From Devosia sp. RR2S18 (GTDB taxonomy: Bacteria; Pseudomonadota; Alphaproteobacteria; Rhizobiales; Devosiaceae), in contig NZ_CP126539.1 of the NCBI RefSeq assembly GCF_030177755.1, positions 582,001 through 646,000 of the forward strand: a stretch of DNA of 64,000 bases, given 5' to 3'. Positions 1-7,890 of the stretch are shown piece by piece. The notes beneath the pieces are model-generated. The model saw only the letters and a program-made list of their open reading frames with translations, was not told the DNA's origin and did not search any database. Numbering within the stretch: the first letter of the stretch is position 1; each line of letters begins with the position of its first letter. Position numbers and translations under genes: made by a program.

Positions 1-205
1 CGGCGGCGGCGCGCGCGGCGAGGCGGCGTGGCTCGAGCATGAGGATGCGACCGTCGCCGCGCCAGGATGCATCGAGCAGGGCGAGGGGCACGCGGGTGGT
101 CTTGCCGGCGCCGGGCGGCGCGACGAGCACGGCATAGGGGCCGGAGGCCAAGGCCGCATGGAGGGCCGGCAGGGCGTCGTCGATGGGCAGGGGCGGCAGG
201 GACAT
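1..205 (-). CDS. hrpB: ATP-dependent RNA helicase HrpB, N-terminal part (runs off left edge)
   Basis: Reading the minus strand from the CAT at 203-205 gives 68 codons open to the window edge. The peptide starts [19 protein letters not shown] and carries a Walker A motif [16 protein letters not shown] at about residues 34-49, then [17 protein letters not shown], the motif Ia region of DEAH-box HrpB helicases. HrpB is a DEAH-family helicase often next to unrelated housekeeping genes. Only the first tenth of the protein is visible, so the assignment rests on this N-terminal pattern. The start is the first ATG after the open upstream region, and the 5' neighbour is the divergent epimerase gene. 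Confidence 0.8.
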   Translation of the reverse strand, partial: MSLPPLPIDDALPALHAALASGPYAVLVAPPGAGKTTRVPLALLDASWRGDGRILMLEPRRLAARAAA

Positions 206-262
206 TGGTGGTCAGTAGCGGTTTTGGGGCGGGGGGCTCAAGGGGGCGTCCTTTAGAGAAGA

Positions 263-297
263 ACCCCCACCCGGCCTCCCCCTGGGAGGGGAGGGGC
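263..297. repeat. C-rich palindromic intergenic repeat, copy 1
   Basis: The stretch reads acccccacccggcctccccc followed by a G-rich half (tgggaggggagggg). It is nearly identical over its C-rich half to the copy at 12762-12795 and similar to those at 1314, 7835 and 12499. All five lie between genes in the backbone, as REP-type elements do. Confidence 0.6.
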
Positions 298-435
298 GAA
301 TGAGGGGTGGGATGGGGGATGTTGGGCAACGCGGGAGGAGTGTCGGCGTTCTGCGGGAGAGCGGTGGGAGCGGAGAGGGGTTCGCAGCGGGTTCCCGGCG
401 TGGAATAGTCCGGAAAGTTCGGAGGAGCCGCAGCC

Positions 436-1302
436 ATGAATCTCGTCACCATCGCCAGTGACCAATTGAGCGTCGCCATCTCCCCGCTGGGGGCGGAGAT
501 GCAGCGCCTGACGACCAGCGACGGACGGGATTGGCTGTGGGATGGCGACCCGGCATTCTGGACGGGACGGGCGCCGATCCTTTTCCCCATTGTGGGCAAG
601 GCGCCCAACGATCAGGTGCGGATCGAGGGTGAACTCTACCCCATGGGGCAGCACGGCTTTGCGCGACGGACTGAATTTGACCTTGTGTCGAGCGAGGCAA
701 GCTCGTGCCGGTTTGAACTGAGCGCAAGCGGCACGACGAAGTCGATCTACCCGTTCTCGTTCCGGCTGACGCTCGACTATCGCGTCGAGGAGCGGAGCGT
801 CCACATCGCTGCGGTGGTGGAGAACCGGGACGAACAGCCCATGCCGTTCGGCTTTGGCTTCCATCCGGCATTTCTGTGGCCGCTGCCGGGATGCGAGGGT
901 GAGCCGCACTGGGTGCGCCTGGACAATAGCGCCGAGCCAGCCATGGTGCGCCTGGCCGCTGGGTTGGTAAAGCCCGAGCGACTGCCATCGCCCTTCGAGG
1001 GCGGTGACGTAACCGTGCAGCACGCGTTCTTCGATGCCGATGCGATGATCTTCCCAGATGGAGCCGGGACTGGCGCGCGCTTCCAGTCAGGTGAAACGGC
1101 GGTGCAGCTGGGTTGGCATAACCTGCCGAACTTTGCACTGTGGTCAAAGCCAGGGGAAGCGCCCTTCCTCTGCCTCGAACCCTGGCACGGCATGGCCGCC
1201 GAGGTGGATGGGTCGGACCGGATTGAGGACCGCCCGTTTACGACGGTGCTGGAGGCGGGGAAGTCAGCGCAGTTTGGGCTGCGGGTGGAATTGGTGGGGT
1301 GA
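436..1302 (+). CDS. Aldose 1-epimerase family protein
   Basis: The 288-aa product fits the galactose mutarotase-like fold of the aldose 1-epimerase family, shorter LacX/YphB-type branch. Visible family features are PLGAEMQRL near the N-terminus, WTGRAPILFPIVGK, GQHGFAR, FGFHPAF with the conserved histidine, and CLEPWHG with the acidic residue near the C-terminus. Enzymes of this family interconvert alpha and beta anomers of aldoses in the cytoplasm; this branch has poorly defined substrates. The gene stands alone between hrpB and dctD and is convergent with dctD. The start ATG follows a GGAGGAG-like ribosome site at about 420. Function is inferred from family only. Confidence 0.8.
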   Translation: MNLVTIASDQLSVAISPLGAEMQRLTTSDGRDWLWDGDPAFWTGRAPILFPIVGKAPNDQVRIEGELYPMGQHGFARRTEFDLVSSEASSCRFELSASGTTKSIYPFSFRLTLDYRVEERSVHIAAVVENRDEQPMPFGFGFHPAFLWPLPGCEGEPHWVRLDNSAEPAMVRLAAGLVKPERLPSPFEGGDVTVQHAFFDADAMIFPDGAGTGARFQSGETAVQLGWHNLPNFALWSKPGEAPFLCLEPWHGMAAEVDGSDRIEDRPFTTVLEAGKSAQFGLRVELVG

Positions 1303-1313
1303 ATCTAGGAACA

Positions 1314-1349
1314 GCCCCCTCCTGGCCTCCTCCCGAAAGGGGGGTGGGC
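1314..1349. repeat. C-rich palindromic intergenic repeat, copy 2 (divergent)
   Basis: A C-rich half, ccccctcctggcctcctccc, is followed by gaaaggggggtgggc, forming an imperfect hairpin between the convergent epimerase and dctD genes. It could also end transcription from either side. It resembles the other four backbone repeats in layout but is less similar in sequence. Confidence 0.45.
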
Positions 1350-1371
1350 TACACTTTGGGGCGGTGTCTCG

Positions 1372-2730
1372 CTAGGCCGATTGGCGGCGCACGCCGAGGC
1401 GGGACATTTTTTCGCTCAGCGTACGGCGGGGGACCTGGAGGGCGTCAACGACGGCGGCGATGGAGTCGTTGTGACGCGCCAGCTCGGCTTCGATGACGTG
1501 GCGCTCATAGGCGGCGACGCGTTCGGCGAGGCTGGCTGCAGCGGGCGCGGGCGAGGCTTCGGCGCCGAGGAGATTGCCCAGGGAGCGGCCGGGAGCATCG
1601 AGGCCGAGCGCGAAGCGCTCGGCGGCGGCGCGCAGTTCGCGCACATTGCCGGGCCAGGAATGGACCATCAGTGCATTGACGTCGGCGGGGTGCAGCGAGG
1701 GCGCGGGCTTATCGAAGCGGCGTGCGGCTTCGGCGAGGAAGTGATGGAAGAGCAGCACGCAGTCATCGCCGCGGTCCCGGAGCGGAGCGAGCGGAATGGT
1801 CGCCATGTTGAGCCGGTAATAGAGATCGGCACGGAAGCGGCCGGCTTCGCTTTCGGCGCGCAGATCGGCTTTGGAGGCGGCGATGATACGGATGTCGAGC
1901 GGAATGAGCCGGTTGGACCCGACGCGCTCCACCGCCCGCTCCTGGATGACCCGCAGCACCTTGGCCTGGGCCAAAAGCGGCATGGATTCGATTTCATCCA
2001 GCAGCAGCGTGCCGCCATTGGTAAATTCGAACTTGCCGATGCGCTTGTCGCGGGCGCCGGTATAGGCGCCGGCCTCGTGGCCGAAGAGTTCGGACTCGAT
2101 GAGCTCGGCGGGGATCGCGGCGCAGTTGACGGCGACAAAGGGACCCGCCGCACGCGGCGAGAAATCATGGAGGCATCGCGCCACGACTTCCTTGCCGGTG
2201 CCGGTTTCGCCCAAGAGGATGACGTCGGTGGGGATGGCAGCGAGCTCGCGCACGAGATGGCGCAGATCGTCCATGAGGCGGGAGGTGCCGATGAGGCGGG
2301 TCGCCAATTCGCTTTCCCCGCCATCAAGCTTGCGGCGGAGCTCGGAAACCTCGCGCTTGAGCGCGATCTGTTCGGCGGCCCGGCGGAGTGTCTTGACCAA
2401 TTGCTCGGGCACATAGGGTTTTTGGAGGAAGTCGAAGGCGCCGGCGCGCATGGCTTCAACGGCCATAGGCACATCGCCATGGCCGGTGATGAGAATGACC
2501 TCGGTGGCGATGGCGCGCTCGCGGACGGCTCGCAGCAAATCCATCCCTGAGAGGCCAGGCATGCGCACATCGGTGAGCACGACATGGGGCCGAACGTCAT
2601 CAAGGAGGGCCAGCGCCTCGGTGGCGTTGGTAGCGACATGGGCGGTGAAGCCCGACAGGCGCAGCCATTGTTCGAGGGCGACGCGCATCATTTCCTCGTC
2701 GTCGACGATCAGGATAATGGGTTCGCTCAC
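1372..2730 (-). CDS. dctD: Sigma-54-dependent response regulator, DctD type
   Basis: The 452-aa protein has the full NtrC/DctD layout. The receiver domain (1-120) has the acidic pocket VDDEE and phospho-acceptor Asp54 in VLTDVRMPG. The AAA+ domain has Walker A GETGTGKE and the sigma-54 contact loop, here GAYTGA instead of GAFTGA. The C-terminal Fis-type helix-turn-helix ends RRTLSEKMSRLGVRR. It is the last gene of a dctB-dctD unit and overlaps dctB by 4 bp. The paired palindromes at 4609-4656 and the sigma-54 promoter at 4709 suggest it activates the divergent tctCBA operon when phosphorylated by DctB. The C4-dicarboxylate name comes from the family; the real signal could be another carboxylate. 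Confidence 0.88.
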   Translation of the reverse strand: MSEPIILIVDDEEMMRVALEQWLRLSGFTAHVATNATEALALLDDVRPHVVLTDVRMPGLSGMDLLRAVRERAIATEVILITGHGDVPMAVEAMRAGAFDFLQKPYVPEQLVKTLRRAAEQIALKREVSELRRKLDGGESELATRLIGTSRLMDDLRHLVRELAAIPTDVILLGETGTGKEVVARCLHDFSPRAAGPFVAVNCAAIPAELIESELFGHEAGAYTGARDKRIGKFEFTNGGTLLLDEIESMPLLAQAKVLRVIQERAVERVGSNRLIPLDIRIIAASKADLRAESEAGRFRADLYYRLNMATIPLAPLRDRGDDCVLLFHHFLAEAARRFDKPAPSLHPADVNALMVHSWPGNVRELRAAAERFALGLDAPGRSLGNLLGAEASPAPAAASLAERVAAYERHVIEAELARHNDSIAAVVDALQVPRRTLSEKMSRLGVRRQSA

Positions 2731-4589
2731 GCGACGGTCTCCTCTCGGATCTGAACTTGGGCGGCCAAAGGCAGGCGCACGGTGAAGGTGCTGCCTTTGC
2801 CGGGGCGGCTGGCTACGGTGATGACCCCACCGATATCGCGGACGAGGCCATAGGAAATCGACAACCCTAGGCCCAAGCCACGGCCGGCTTGCTTGGTGGT
2901 GTAGAAGGGATCGAAGAGGCTCCCCAGCTCGGCTTGGGGAATGCCCGCGCCGGTATCGGCAATGCTAACCTCGGCGCTGGCGCCGCCAGTGGCAACGCCG
3001 ATGGAGAGGACGCGGACCGGCGTGTGCTCCATGGCGTCGGCGGCGTTGGAGAGGAGGTTGATCAGCACCTGCTCGAGATGGATGGGGTTGCCCCTCACCA
3101 GCAGCGGACCGCGATGCCGGCGATATTCGACATCGACACCAAAGGCCTTGAGCTTATGGTCGACCAGGTCGAGGGCGTTGGCGATGACGCTGCCGATTTC
3201 CGCGGTCGCGTCGATGCGGGTTTCCTTGCGGGCGAAGGTCTTGAGGTGACTGGTCAGCGAAGAGAGACGGTCGACCACCTTGTCCATGCTGGAGAGAATA
3301 CCGACGATATCCTTGTCCTGCCGCTGGGCGGCGACAAGCCGGGCACTGGCGATATAGGTGGCGAGGGCCGAAACGGGCTGGCTGACCTCGTGGGCGACGC
3401 CAGCGAGCGCCTGGCCAAGGCTGGCGAGCTTGGCCGCCTGCACAAGACTCTGTTGAGCCTCGCGCTCGGCGTTTTCAGCGCGGATGCGTTCGGCGATCTC
3501 GGCACGCAGGGCCTCGTTGGTGATGTAGAGGTCCTCGGTGCGCTCGGCGACCCGCTGCTCAAGCTGCTCATGATCGGAGAGGCGCTGTGCCACGGCCTGC
3601 TGGCGCTGGACGAGGAGCGTTGCAATCAGGAGGAGAGCCGTCCAGCCAAGCGCGGCGGCGCTCGCGGCAATTGCGGCGCTGGCATTAAGGGGCCCGGCGG
3701 GGCTGAACGATAAAATGCGCCAGTCATGCTTGGGGAGCCGCATTTCCTCGACGAGAAAATAGCCTGACGCCTCGGGATCCTTGCTGTCGATATAGGCGAA
3801 CTCGGTGCCGCGCGAGGGCCAGCGATCGACCAGGATGCCGGTGTTGTCGATGCCGTTTTCGCCGTAGCGCTGGTCGGACGAGACGATCTCCGCCCGATCG
3901 GGGCGGATGGTGCGCAGGGGGCGATAGCGCCAGTCGGGGCGGGTGGACAGGATAACGACATCATTGAGATCGGCGATGGCAATGAGTTCGCCCGAACGCC
4001 ACCAATTGGCTTCGATCTCCCCGAGATTAATCTTGGTGACCGCAACGCCGATGGGGCCATTGGGACCGTCCACACGCTGGGAGAGGAAGTAGCCGGGCAC
4101 GCTGGTCGAGATGCCGAAGGCGTAGTAGTTCGCCCGCCCCATGGCCATCGCGTCGGCAAAATAGGGGCGGAAGGCGTAATCGGTGCCGACGAGGCTGGTC
4201 AGCGTCCACCAATTGCTGGCGGCAACAACATGACCCTCGGCGTTCATCAGGAAGATCTCGCCGGCGCCGGCCGTCTCGTTGATTTTGCTGAGATAGCCAT
4301 TGGCCGCTTCTACGGCAGCGGGGTCGTCGGGGTTTTCCAGCGCCGCGCGGGATTCGCGGGCTTGGGAGATAGCGGCGGGCAGATAATGGTAGCGCTCGAT
4401 AATGGCCTCGAGCGTGCGGTCGAACAGGGCTAGGCGTCGTTGCGCCAGTTCTTCGGTGTCGCGAATGGCTCCCGTGAGGGCGATTTCGAAGGCGACCCAG
4501 GCGACAAGGGCAATGGAGACGAGCGCACCGGCGGCGGCGGCCACCCGCCACCAACCCCACGGCAATCGCAAGGCCGCAAGCCACCTCAT
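2727..4589 (-). CDS. dctB: Sensor histidine kinase, DctB type
   Basis: From the ATG at 4589 the product is 620 aa. I chose this start because GGGGAGGA lies just upstream and the protein then begins with a basic stretch and a membrane helix (WRVAAAAGALVSIALVAWVAF). A periplasmic double-Cache region with AFRPYFADAM and GYFLSQRV follows, then a second membrane helix, a coiled coil, the H-box LAGVAHEVSQPVSAL, N-box NLLSNAADAM, and G boxes DTGAGIP and GRGLGLGLSI. It senses an extracytoplasmic carboxylate and phosphorylates DctD. Longer starts to 4748 exist but lack a signal for translation and would cover the operator sites. Confidence 0.88.
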   Translation of the reverse strand: MRWLAALRLPWGWWRVAAAAGALVSIALVAWVAFEIALTGAIRDTEELAQRRLALFDRTLEAIIERYHYLPAAISQARESRAALENPDDPAAVEAANGYLSKINETAGAGEIFLMNAEGHVVAASNWWTLTSLVGTDYAFRPYFADAMAMGRANYYAFGISTSVPGYFLSQRVDGPNGPIGVAVTKINLGEIEANWWRSGELIAIADLNDVVILSTRPDWRYRPLRTIRPDRAEIVSSDQRYGENGIDNTGILVDRWPSRGTEFAYIDSKDPEASGYFLVEEMRLPKHDWRILSFSPAGPLNASAAIAASAAALGWTALLLIATLLVQRQQAVAQRLSDHEQLEQRVAERTEDLYITNEALRAEIAERIRAENAEREAQQSLVQAAKLASLGQALAGVAHEVSQPVSALATYIASARLVAAQRQDKDIVGILSSMDKVVDRLSSLTSHLKTFARKETRIDATAEIGSVIANALDLVDHKLKAFGVDVEYRRHRGPLLVRGNPIHLEQVLINLLSNAADAMEHTPVRVLSIGVATGGASAEVSIADTGAGIPQAELGSLFDPFYTTKQAGRGLGLGLSISYGLVRDIGGVITVASRPGKGSTFTVRLPLAAQVQIREETVA

Positions 4590-4608
4590 CGCTATCCTCC
4601 CCTGCAAT

Positions 4609-4656
4609 CGGCAAGAACTTGCCGGCCACAGCGATTCTTTTGGGCAATTTCTTGCC
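4609..4656. promoter_or_regulatory. Tandem palindromes, probable DctD-type activator sites
   Basis: Two related palindromes lie between dctB and tctC: CGGCAAGAACTTGCCG at 4609-4624 and GGCAATTTCTTGCC at 4643-4656. Their centres are about 33 bp apart, three helical turns, and they lie about 60-100 bp upstream of the sigma-54 promoter. That is the usual layout for paired NtrC-family upstream activating sites. The binding protein is inferred to be the adjacent DctD; the half-site GGCAA/TTGCC is seen directly. Confidence 0.7.
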
Positions 4657-4708
4657 GGCGGTTCTAGCATAGGCTCTTGCAGCTGCATACCTGCCTTGCA
4701 TTTGCCGG

Positions 4709-4725
4709 GTGGCACAGCGATTGCA
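4709..4725 (+). promoter_or_regulatory. Sigma-54 (-24/-12) promoter of the tct operon
   Basis: The sequence GTGGCACAGCGATTGCA matches the sigma-54 consensus TGGCAC-N5-TTGC exactly, with GG and GC elements at the right spacing. Transcription would start near 4736 and leave a leader of about 50 nt before tctC. It fits the neighbouring NtrC-type regulator. Confidence 0.8.
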
Positions 4726-4786
4726 AGAGACTGGATGCGGTTGGCCAACGAACGCCGACCCCCATGTTCAATTCGGGAGGACTACA

Positions 4787-5770
4787 ATGAAGACGACAAC
4801 CCAACTGCTTGCCGCCGGCCTGCTCGCCGGCAGCGCTTTTGCTGCGACTGCGGTCGTGGCGCAGGAATTCCCAACCCAGCCGGTTACCATCGTCGTGCCG
4901 TTCTCGGCCGGCGGCCCGACCGACACCGTGACCCGCCTCGTCGCCCAGGCGATGAGCGAGGATCTGGGCCAGCAAGTGGTGGTGCAGAATGTTGGCGGCG
5001 CCGGTGGTACGCTGGGTGCCGGCCAAGTCGCCGCCGCTAATGCGGATGGCTATACGCTGCTGCTCCACCATATCGGCATGTCCACGGCTCCTGCGCTATA
5101 CGCCAGCCTGCCTTATGACCCGGTCGAGGACTTCGAACCGATCGGTCTGGTCACCGAAGTGCCGATGACCATCGTCGCCCGCAAGGATTTCGAGCCCGAG
5201 ACGCTCGAGGACCTTATTGCCCATGTGAAGGAGAATGGCGAAGACGTCACCTATGCCAATGCCGGCATCGGGGCGGCAAGCCAGCTTTGTGGCCTCCTGT
5301 TCATGGATGCGCTCGGCACGCAGATGACCGAGGTGCCCTATCAGGGCACGGGCCCGGCCATGACCGACCTCCTGGGTGGCCAGATAGATATGATGTGCGA
5401 CCAGACCACCAATACGACCAGCCAGATCCAGGCCGGCGAGATCAAGGCTTATGCCGTCACCACGCCCGAGCGCATCGACGTGCTGCCCGACGTGCCGACC
5501 ATGGCCGAAGGCGGCATCGAGGACTTCGAGCTCTCCATCTGGCACGGCCTTTATGCCCCGGCGGGTACCGATCAGGCGATCATCGACCGGCTCGCGCAGT
5601 CGCTGCAGACCGCCCTCGCCGATGAAACGGTGGGGACGAGCTTTGCCGAACTCGGGACCGAACCAGTCGCCGCCGACGACGCGACCCCCGATGCGCTCAG
5701 CGAACGCCTCAGCAACCAGATCGAGCTCTGGGCTGGCGTGATCGAAGAGGCCGGCGTTTCGGCGCAGTAA
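4787..5770 (+). CDS. tctC: Tripartite tricarboxylate transporter substrate-binding protein
   Basis: The ATG at 4787 follows GGGAGGAC and gives 327 aa. A Sec signal peptide (MKTTTQLLAAGLLAGSAFA, cleavage near AVVAQ-EF) is followed by the Bug/TctC signature: QPVTIVVPFSAGGPTDTVTR, then QNVGGAGGTLGA, ADGYTLLL, VPYQGTGPAMTDLLGGQIDMM and VLPDVPTMAEGG. The periplasmic protein captures a carboxylate and hands it to TctAB. It is first in the tctC-tctB-tctA operon, under the sigma-54 promoter at 4709. A hairpin after the gene may raise its dose over the membrane parts. The ligand cannot be read from sequence. Confidence 0.92.
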   Translation: MKTTTQLLAAGLLAGSAFAATAVVAQEFPTQPVTIVVPFSAGGPTDTVTRLVAQAMSEDLGQQVVVQNVGGAGGTLGAGQVAAANADGYTLLLHHIGMSTAPALYASLPYDPVEDFEPIGLVTEVPMTIVARKDFEPETLEDLIAHVKENGEDVTYANAGIGAASQLCGLLFMDALGTQMTEVPYQGTGPAMTDLLGGQIDMMCDQTTNTTSQIQAGEIKAYAVTTPERIDVLPDVPTMAEGGIEDFELSIWHGLYAPAGTDQAIIDRLAQSLQTALADETVGTSFAELGTEPVAADDATPDALSERLSNQIELWAGVIEEAGVSAQ

Positions 5771-5793
5771 GCGCCACACCGCGCGCCAAATCG

Positions 5794-5828
5794 AACCTCC
5801 GGCCGCCAAGAGCCGGGGGTTCACTTTT
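5794..5828 (+). terminator. Intercistronic hairpin between tctC and tctB
   Basis: AACCTCCGGC (5794-5803) pairs with GCCGGGGGTT (5812-5821) across an 8-nt loop with one G-U pair, followed by cacttttc. Such a hairpin behind a binding-protein gene commonly acts as a partial terminator or 3'-end stabiliser, giving more binding protein than transporter. Confidence 0.5.
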
Positions 5829-5842
5829 CAGGGGGAGACTGG

Positions 5843-6304
5843 ATGGCATTTTCCGCATCCAAGAAGGATGTCGCAGCGGGCGGCATGTTTGTGGCGTTCG
5901 GCGCCTATTTTGCGCTCGAGGCGATGACCTACGAACTGGGAACCCCGTTCCGCATGGGACCGGGCTTCATGCCGGTGGTGCTGGGCGGCATTCTGGTGGC
6001 GCTCGGTATCGCAACGGCTGCCGCCGGTCTTCGCAAGGGGGAGGCCGACGAACGGACGCCCTGGCCCTGGCGGGGCATTGTTCTGGTGCTAGGCACGATC
6101 ATCTTTTTTGCCGCCACTATTCGCGGGCTGGGCTTTATTCCGGTGGTGTTTCTGTCGGGGCTGGCGACGGCGCTGTCGAGCCGCAACAATAGCTGGCTTT
6201 CCGCTGTCATCATCGCCACCGGCCTCTGCACTCTTTGCATGCTGATCTTTGTGGTGGGCCTCGGGCTCATCGTGCCGTGGTTCGGCCCCTGGCTGCAGTT
6301 CTAG
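5843..6304 (+). CDS. tctB: Tripartite tricarboxylate transporter small membrane subunit
   Basis: The 153-aa protein has four hydrophobic segments (about 12-30, 40-60, 85-105 and 120-145) and the early motif GTPFRMGPGFMPVVLGGILVALG typical of TctB, split here as GMFVAFGAYFALEAMTYELG before it. It is the small integral membrane subunit that works with TctA in sodium- or proton-coupled uptake of carboxylates. The start ATG follows AGGGGGAGA. It ends 15 bp before tctA, so the two are translated from one message. Confidence 0.9.
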   Translation: MAFSASKKDVAAGGMFVAFGAYFALEAMTYELGTPFRMGPGFMPVVLGGILVALGIATAAAGLRKGEADERTPWPWRGIVLVLGTIIFFAATIRGLGFIPVVFLSGLATALSSRNNSWLSAVIIATGLCTLCMLIFVVGLGLIVPWFGPWLQF

Positions 6305-6319
6305 GGCGGGAGACCCCAA

Positions 6320-7825
6320 TTGGACCTACTTTCTTCGCTCGCCCTCGGCTTCACCGTCGCGCTCGACCCGATCAACATTCTCTACTGCTTCATCGGCGTG
6401 CTGCTGGGCACGCTGGTGGGCGTGCTGCCGGGCATTGGACCCACGGCGACGATCGCCATGCTGCTGCCGATCACCTTTACGCTGCAGGCGGAAACGGCGC
6501 TGATCATGCTCGCCGGTATCTATTACGGCGCCCAATATGGCGGCTCGACCACGGCGATCCTGATCAATTTGCCGGGTGAGAGTTCCGCTGCGGTGACGGC
6601 TATCGACGGCTACCAGATGGCGCGACAAGGGCGGGCCGGCCCGGCACTTGCAACCGCGGCGCTGGGGTCGTTCTTTGCCGGTTCTGTTGCGACGCTCTTG
6701 CTCGCGTTTTTTGCGCCGCCGTTGGCAAGAGCAGCGCTCAATTTCGGGGCGCCTGAGTATTTCTCGCTTATCGTCCTTGGCCTCCTGGTCTCCATCGCCC
6801 TGGCGCATGGGTCGATCATCAAGGCGCTGGGCATGATCGTGCTCGGCCTGCTGCTCGGCATGGTGGGGCAGGATATCTATACCGGCACGCCCCGTTTCAC
6901 TTTCGGCTTCCGCGAGCTTTTCGGCGGGCTCAACTTCGTGGCCGTGGCGGTGGGCGTATTCGGCGTCGCCGAAATCCTGCGAAATCTCGAAAACGAGCAC
7001 GAGCGAGATGTCGGGGTCAAAGAGGTTAAGAACCTCTGGCTGACGCGCGAGGACTTCCGGCGCATCATCATGCCGGTGCTGCGCGGCACCGGGCTGGGGT
7101 CGATCCTGGGCGTTTTGCCCGGTGGTGGGCACATCCTTTCGGCCTTTGCCTCCTACTCGGCCGAAAAGCGCTTGTCCAAGCACCCCGAAGAGTTCGGCAA
7201 GGGGGCTATCGAAGGCGTGGCCGGACCGGAATCGGCCAACAATGCCGCGGCCCAGACCTCGTTTATTCCGCTGATGACCCTGGGCATTCCCGCCCATCCG
7301 GTGATGGCGCTGATGATCGGCGCCTTTATCCTGCAGGGGATTACGCCGGGCCCCAATGTCATCAACCAACAGCCGGCGCTGTTCTGGGGCATCATCGCCT
7401 CGATGTGGATCGGCAATCTGCTGCTGGTGGTGCTCAACTTGCCGCTGGTGGGGCTATGGGTAAAGATGCTCTCGATCCCCTATCGGATGCTGTTTCCCGC
7501 CATCGTCTTGTTCGCCTGCATTGGCACCTATTCGATCAATCAGAACATCTACGACATCTATGCGATCGCCTTCTTCGGCATCGTTGGCTACCTGCTGATC
7601 CGCTTCGGTTGCGAACCGGCGCCGCTGCTCCTGGGCTTCGTGCTGGGACCGCTGCTGGAGGAACATTTGCGCCGGGCGATGATCATCTCGCGCGGCGATC
7701 CGATGATCTTCCTTGAGCGCCCAATCTCGGCGGTGTTGCTCGCTCTAGCGCTGTTGTCGGTGGTGATCGCCGTGCTGCCCAGCATCAGGCAGAAGCGCAA
7801 GGAAGTGTTTGTCGAGGACGATTGA
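6320..7825 (+). CDS. tctA: Tripartite tricarboxylate transporter large permease subunit
   Basis: The 501-aa product has about 12 membrane segments and the TctA hallmarks: LLGTLVGVLPGIGPTATIAMLLPITF, IYYGAQYGGSTTAILINLPGE, and the repeat-related GSILGVLPGGGHILSAFASYSAEK with GPESANNAAAQTSFIPLMTLGIPAHPVMALM. It forms the translocation path with TctB. Translation seems to begin at a TTG at 6320 after GGGCGGGAGA; there is no closer ATG that keeps the first helix. It closes the operon, and a C-rich repeat follows. Confidence 0.92.
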   Translation: MDLLSSLALGFTVALDPINILYCFIGVLLGTLVGVLPGIGPTATIAMLLPITFTLQAETALIMLAGIYYGAQYGGSTTAILINLPGESSAAVTAIDGYQMARQGRAGPALATAALGSFFAGSVATLLLAFFAPPLARAALNFGAPEYFSLIVLGLLVSIALAHGSIIKALGMIVLGLLLGMVGQDIYTGTPRFTFGFRELFGGLNFVAVAVGVFGVAEILRNLENEHERDVGVKEVKNLWLTREDFRRIIMPVLRGTGLGSILGVLPGGGHILSAFASYSAEKRLSKHPEEFGKGAIEGVAGPESANNAAAQTSFIPLMTLGIPAHPVMALMIGAFILQGITPGPNVINQQPALFWGIIASMWIGNLLLVVLNLPLVGLWVKMLSIPYRMLFPAIVLFACIGTYSINQNIYDIYAIAFFGIVGYLLIRFGCEPAPLLLGFVLGPLLEEHLRRAMIISRGDPMIFLERPISAVLLALALLSVVIAVLPSIRQKRKEVFVEDD

Positions 7826-7834
7826 GGGGTACCT

Positions 7835-7873
7835 ACCCCCACCCTGGCCCTCCCCCTCGAAGAGGGAGGGAAG
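7835..7873. repeat. C-rich palindromic intergenic repeat, copy 3
   Basis: The unit reads cccccaccctggccctcccc then ctcgaagagggagggaag, again a C-rich arm and a G-rich arm. It lies between the convergent tctA and the HerA-like gene and may double as a bidirectional terminator. It is close to copies 1 and 5. Confidence 0.55.
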
Positions 7874-7890
7874 ACCGTCGAGAGATGAAA

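Noticed and set aside
436-1302. Long minus-strand frames over the epimerase gene (253-1023, 446-1147)
   Set aside because: They are shadows: arginine- and histidine-rich with no domain, while the plus strand gives a clear epimerase.
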